A stretch of 7,331 nt of DNA from CAZYCC01 sp964645985 (GTDB taxonomy: Bacteria; Bacillota; Clostridia; Oscillospirales; CAG-272): NCBI GenBank assembly GCA_964645985.1, contig CAZYCC010000081.1, positions 1 to 7,331 on the forward strand, written 5' to 3'. The notes beneath the pieces are model-generated. The model had not been told where the DNA came from, searched no databases, and saw only the letters and a program-made list of their open reading frames with translations. Shown piece after piece: positions 3,813-7,331 of this stretch; position 1 is the stretch's first letter; each line of letters begins with the position of its first letter. Both the position numbers and the translations under genes were made by a program.

Positions 3813-6019
3813 TCATTCCCCCTCTCGCGGGGGTTTTCCGCCCTTTTGAAGGACAGTGTAGCCCTTGCCGGATGAGCGCTCGCCCGCGCTCGCACGGTTA
3901 TCGTCCGCGCCGCCCGCGCGCGAGACGGTGTACCCCTTTCCCGCACGCTCGCCCGCCGCGCGGGATATGCCGCTCGCGCCGCCCGCGGCGGGGCGGTTCG
4001 CCCGTGCGCGGCCCGCCGCGCGCTTGGTTTCGCTCGGGCGACCTCCCTCGCGGGAGGGTTTGATCCCCTCTCCTTGCGCTCCGCCCGCGCCGCGCGCGCT
4101 CCTCGGCTCACTTTGCTCTATTTTATCCGGGGTTATCTGCGCTCCGGGCTGCCGCGCGCCCCGCCGCGCGCGCGAGAGGCGCTTGCTCTCACTCGGCGCG
4201 GGAGCGGCGCCCTCGTCCACAGCGCCTTGCGAGGGGCGGCGAGGAGCGCGGTGAACGCTGCCTCTTCCCCGCGATCCTCTGCCGGTGGCCAGCGAGGCGA
4301 CCTCCTCGGGACCACCTCGCGAGGCGGCGAGGTTCTCGCCCTCATCCCCATCGGGGGATAGGCGATTGGGTTCGCTCTCGCTTCCCGCGGCTCTCGCAGC
4401 GGGCAGGCGATCGCCCCCCTCGCCGCGTGGCGCGCGGCGAGAGGGGGAGGACGGCTGCGGCGGCCGCGTCGCCTGCGATGGCTTCGTCGCCTGCGGCGGA
4501 AATTCGCCAAGGCCGGGGAACACCTCCTCGCGCGGGTAGACGCGCGCGTCGGCGTCCGGCGCGTCGAGCGGACGCACCTTGACCATCCCCACGAGCGGCC
4601 GCGCCTCGATGACCGTGCCGTTGCCGTCTCGCGTGTGGACAACGCTGCCCACGCGCGGCGTGCGCTTGTTCTCCTCGACATAGGTGTCGTACTCGAAGCG
4701 CAGGCAGCACATCAGCTTGCCGCAGGCGCCGGAGATTTTCGAGGTCGCGAGCGCGAGAGACTGCTCCTTTGCGATTTTAATGGAGACCTGCGTGAAGTCG
4801 TGCAGGAAGGTGTGGCAGCAAAGCGGCCGCCCGCACATCCCTATCCCCCCCATCTCCTTCGCGCGGTCGCGCTCGCCAACCTGCCGCAGCTCGATGCGGC
4901 AATGATATTTTCCGCCGAGCTGCCGCACCAGCTCCCGAAAGTCGACCCGCCCGTCGGCCATAAAGTAGAAAAACAGCTTGGAACTGTCGAAAGTATACTC
5001 AACGTCGACCAACTTCATCGGCGGGTCGTGCCGCTCGAAGAGCGGCGCGCTCTCGCGCAGCACCTCCCCCTCGCGCGAGAGGACCCGCTCATAGCGCTCC
5101 TCGTCCTCCTTTGTCGCGCGCCGCAGTACGCGCTTGAGCGGCAGAACGAGCGCGCTCGTGCGCAGGCGCGTGTTCGCGGTCGTCACCTCGCCGAACTCAT
5201 CTCCGCGCGAGGTCGCGACGATGACCCGGTCGCCGACGGCGAAGCGCTCGCCCGCCGGGTCGAAGTGATACGCCTTGCTGCGCCCGCTCGCGCGAAAGCG
5301 CACCGCCACCACCTCGGCAAATTCCTCCTCGGGCGCGTTCTCCTCGNNNNNNNNNNNNNNNNNNNNNNNNNNNNNNNNNNNNNNNNNNNNNNNNNNNNNN
5401 NNNNNNNNNNNNNNNNNNNNNNNNNNNNNNNNNNNNNNNNNNNNNNGTTCTCCTCGTCTGCCTCGCTTGGCTTGTTAGTTTCGTCGGGATTAGCTGTCTC
5501 GTTCGGCTTCTCTACCTCGATCGCTGAAATTTCGCCGGGCGGGGAGATCTGCGCGTCCGTCTCGGGTGCACTTGCACTTTGAGCGGGCAGGCTCTGCGCG
5601 CCATCGGTAGAGATACTCTCCCCCGCCGGGGAGTTTTCCGTATCCTCGGGCGGCTGCTGCGCGGCAGCGGAGCCCTCCGGCGCGCACGCGGGTTCTTCGA
5701 TCATTTCGCACGGCGCGGGAGCGCCCGCCTCGCCCTCGCGCGCGCCGTTTTGCGCTGTGGTTTCGCCCGAGCCGATCGGCGCGGGAGCGTCGGCGGGGGT
5801 CCCTTCGGCGAGCGCCCCTGCCTCGCCGCTGAAGTTTCCCGCCTCGGCGGCGCTGCCGCCCTCCGGGAGGACCGCTTCGGCGGGGGCGGTCATTGCGCTC
5901 TCGGTTACGGGTTCTTCTATTTCGCGCGGCGCGGGAGCGCCGGCGGGAGCGGGCGGTTCGGTCGCGGGGAGGGCCTCCTCCGGCGCGGGAGCGCGCGGGG
6001 GGTCTTGCGCTGTCTGCAT
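3813..6019 (-). CDS. ricT: RicT/YaaT (PSP1 domain), with acidic and basic tails, interrupted by N gap
   Basis: RicT is a subunit of the RicA-RicF-RicT complex, which carries [4Fe-4S] clusters and assists RNase Y in mRNA maturation in B. subtilis. Collapsing the 10-bp overlap at the gap edges gives 698 codons (used below). Residues 1-199 are an Ala/Pro/Glu-rich acidic tail. The PSP1 core starts at about 200 (VVAVRF, then ATSRGDEFGEV). It contains GGIGMCGRPLCC (Cys359, 364, 365) and SGACGKLMCC (Cys396, 401, 402), the conserved cysteines of the family, and ends near 470. Residues 470-698 are an Arg/Gly/Ser/Pro-rich basic tail ending with two GKGYTV repeats. B. subtilis YaaT is only about 275 aa, so both tails are unusual. 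The ATG at 6019 has GAGGAT eight nt upstream. The gene follows holB as in B. subtilis, and a strong terminator ends it. The core assignment is firm; the exact length depends on the gap. Confidence 0.92.
5347..5446. other. Scaffold gap of exactly 100 N
   Basis: The round length marks a placeholder of unknown size, so the apparent frame change of ricT across it carries no meaning. The ten bases ending the left contig (5337-5346, GTTCTCCTCG) are identical to the ten starting the right contig (5447-5456), which suggests that the contigs overlap. Confidence 0.97.
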
Positions 6020-6025
6020 GGATCT

Positions 6026-6031
6026 ATCCTC
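6026..6031 (-). promoter_or_regulatory. Ribosome binding site of ricT
   Basis: GAGGAT on the minus strand, with the GAGG core eight nucleotides ahead of the ATG at 6019. It supports translation from this ATG, and therefore that the long acidic N-terminal tail is made rather than a start near the PSP1 core. Confidence 0.75.
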
Positions 6032-6038
6032 AAAAGTT

Positions 6039-6150
6039 CAGTGGCGAGTGGCGAGTGAAGTGATTAGTGGTAAGTGATTAGTGGAGTGAATAGTGGTGAG
6101 TGGTGAGTGGTTAGTGAAGTGGGTAGCGATTAGCGGTTAGTATTTAGAGG
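6039..6150. repeat. Long degenerate heptamer array (AGTGGNN)
   Basis: About sixteen consecutive steps start with AGTG, AGCG or AGTA. Most are 7 bp, such as AGTGGCG twice, AGTGATT twice, AGTGGTG twice, AGTGGTT and AGCGGTT, with a few shortened 4-5-bp steps. The array occupies half of the holB-ricT gap and stops just before the ricT RBS. It is the same family as the arrays at 1261-1293 and 1335-1360. It contains no known protein-binding motif that I recognise. Confidence 0.85.
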
Positions 6151-6235
6151 TGTTCGCGCGCCGTGCCCACGGGAGCGGCTCGTTCTCTTGCGGAGCGGGC
6201 GAGGCGCGCGGGACTTTTGAAGCCGCGCGTGGGTT

Positions 6236-7270
6236 TCACGCGAGGGCGGCGAGGATATGCTCGGCGAGGGCGGTTTTGAAGAGCGCCATCCCCGCGCCCG
6301 CCGCGAGGCGCGCCGCTCCCTCGTGAAAAATGTCACGCAGGCGCATCAGCTGCCGGCGCGTAAAGCGCCGCGCGAGGGCCTCCGCCTCCCCGCGCGCGGG
6401 GAAAAAGAGCAGATCCTCCGATGAGTGCACCCGCAGAACGAGAAGATCCCTTGCCGCCCGCTCCGCCCCCGCCATGGCGGCGCAAAGCTCCTCGCGCCCG
6501 CTCGTGCTCTTGCCGGGCAGCGCCCCCACCGCCGCGAAAACCTGCCGCACGTCGCGCGAGGAGGCGGCGCGCAGCAGCGCGGTGACCTCCTCCTCCGTCC
6601 CCTCCGCCTTTTTGCGCGCGCGAGAGCCGCCCCCGAGCGCGGCGAGCAGCCGCCCTATTCGCCCGTCCGCCCCCTCTATCGCGGCGCTAATCCTCTCCTC
6701 GCCTGTGATTTTGCGAAGGTTCTTCGGCAGCGACGGGTGCCCGGACGATAGGTATTCGCGCAAGCGCGCGGGCGAGAAGCGCTCCATGCGCAGTAGCGCC
6801 GCGCGTGAGCGCAGCGTATCAAGGAGCAGGCGCGCGCTCTCGGTGAGCAGGAAAAAATACACCTCGGCGGGCGGCTCCTCTAAGATTTTAAGAGAGGCGT
6901 TTTGCGCGGCTATCGTCATTCTCTCGGCGTTTTCAAGGATAAAGACGCGAAAGGGCAGCTCGCTCGGGGCGAGGGCGCACTCTGCCCTCACGGCGCGCAC
7001 GGTGTCGACGCCGAAGGTCTTTTTGCCGGGCAGAAGCCCGAAAGACCGCACATCCGGCGAGCTGCCGGTCTCAATGCGCCGCCGCTCCGCCGCCGCAGCG
7101 CCCTTCGCCTCGGCGAGCGCGAGCGCGGCGGCTCTCGCCAAAGTATGGCGCCCGCTGCCCTGCCCGCCCTCGAGCAAAAACGCGTGCGACAGTTCCCCGC
7201 GCGAGATCTCGCGGGAAAGCAGCTCGACGAGGCGCTCGTTGCCGAACACCCCGGAAAACGCCGATGACAT
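6236..7270 (-). CDS. holB: DNA polymerase III subunit delta' (HolB)
   Basis: HolB is the delta' subunit of the clamp loader, which opens the sliding clamp together with delta and DnaX. The 344-aa product starts with a typical FSGVFGNERLV segment. The P-loop position reads GGQGSGRHT (35-43), with Arg in place of the Walker A Lys, in keeping with delta' usually not being an ATPase. FILENAERM (110-118) is the Walker B region, NASLKILEEPP (124-134) matches the conserved LLKxLEEPP box, and DTLRSRA (151-157) corresponds to the SRC motif with Ala for Cys. The Cys cluster that forms a zinc module in many delta' and DnaX proteins is absent; the matching segment is a short Ala/Arg stretch before SSPDV. 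The ATG at 7270 fits the family start better than the in-frame TTG at 7288, which lies inside the promoter spacer. No Shine-Dalgarno precedes the ATG. ricT follows after 216 bp. Confidence 0.92.
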   Translation of the reverse strand: MSSAFSGVFGNERLVELLSREISRGELSHAFLLEGGQGSGRHTLARAAALALAEAKGAAAAERRRIETGSSPDVRSFGLLPGKKTFGVDTVRAVRAECALAPSELPFRVFILENAERMTIAAQNASLKILEEPPAEVYFFLLTESARLLLDTLRSRAALLRMERFSPARLREYLSSGHPSLPKNLRKITGEERISAAIEGADGRIGRLLAALGGGSRARKKAEGTEEEVTALLRAASSRDVRQVFAAVGALPGKSTSGREELCAAMAGAERAARDLLVLRVHSSEDLLFFPARGEAEALARRFTRRQLMRLRDIFHEGAARLAAGAGMALFKTALAEHILAALA

Positions 7271-7305
7271 AAAGTTAGTATAGCGCAAAAGGGGAGGGGT
7301 GTCAA
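7270..7305 (-). promoter_or_regulatory. Near-consensus sigma-A promoter of holB, predicted leaderless
   Basis: On the minus strand TTGACA (7300-7305, 6 of 6) is followed by a 17-bp spacer and TATACT (7277-7282, 5 of 6). Counting from the -10 element at its usual -12 to -7 position puts +1 at 7270, the A of the holB ATG. The mRNA would then have no 5' leader or only a few nucleotides, which agrees with the missing Shine-Dalgarno. It also makes holB the first gene of its transcript. Confidence 0.8.
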
Positions 7306-7331
7306 GAAGGAAGGCGCGCGGGAGTCGGCGC

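Larger units (their letters stand above)
6020..6235. other. holB-ricT intergenic region
   Basis: The 216 bp hold the heptamer array (6039-6150), the ricT RBS and an 85-bp GC-rich stretch directly after holB. I see neither a hairpin with a T-run nor a sigma-A promoter, so holB and ricT may be co-transcribed, with the array lying in the mRNA between them. Confidence 0.55.

Noticed and set aside
5183..5312. An apparent frameshift or gene break in ricT between the tail-encoding and core-encoding parts.
   Set aside because: The frame change depends only on the arbitrary 100-N length. Collapsing the 10-bp overlap restores one frame.
4635..5582. Long plus-strand frames opposite ricT, rsmI and holB.
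   Set aside because: They are antisense shadows of well-recognised genes in GC-rich DNA, without RBS or domain signatures; one also runs through the N gap.

Overview
The window looks like a piece of a draft or metagenome-assembled chromosome from a high-GC, low-G+C-lineage-style Bacillota (Clostridia-like) bacterium. The main support is gene order: holB, ricT (yaaT/PSP1 family) and rsmI follow one another on the same strand, as in the B. subtilis holB-yaaT-yabA-yabB-yazA-yabC(rsmI) neighbourhood, although yabA, yabB (trmN6) and yazA are not here. AGGAGG-type ribosome binding sites, sigma-A-like promoter hexamers and a clostridial-type 2[4Fe-4S] ferredoxin agree with this. The species cannot be named from the sequence. 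A run of exactly 100 N (5347-5446) is a scaffold gap.

All five genes I support lie on the minus strand, so the window reads from right to left. (1) holB (7270-6236), DNA polymerase III delta', has a near-consensus promoter whose predicted +1 falls on the A of its ATG, so it may be leaderless. (2) A 216-bp gap carries an array of degenerate AGTGGNN heptamers. (3) ricT (6019-3813) is split by the N gap. The two contig ends share an exact 10-bp overlap, and collapsing it restores one 698-codon frame: an acidic N-terminal tail, a normal Cys-rich RicT core and a basic C-terminal tail. A clear intrinsic terminator follows. (4) A 57-aa 2[4Fe-4S] ferredoxin (3419-3246) has its own promoter-like region, strong RBS and terminator. 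(5) rsmI (2916-1597) carries an unusual 150-residue Glu-Pro-rich N-terminal extension. (6) An intergenic region holds a strong terminator and an inverted pair of heptamer arrays. (7) A lipoprotein with an SGNH hydrolase domain (1215-361) follows. (8) The left edge is a tandem array of roughly 57-bp repeats that runs off the window.

The genes are housekeeping functions rather than one pathway: clamp loading (HolB), RNA maturation as part of the Ric complex (RicT), electron transfer (ferredoxin), 16S rRNA 2'-O-methylation (RsmI) and an envelope esterase-like lipoprotein. I see no defence system, prophage, transposase, CRISPR array, tRNA or rRNA. The unusual content is in low-complexity tails on conserved proteins, short-period intergenic repeats, a leaderless-looking holB and a probably artefactual assembly gap.
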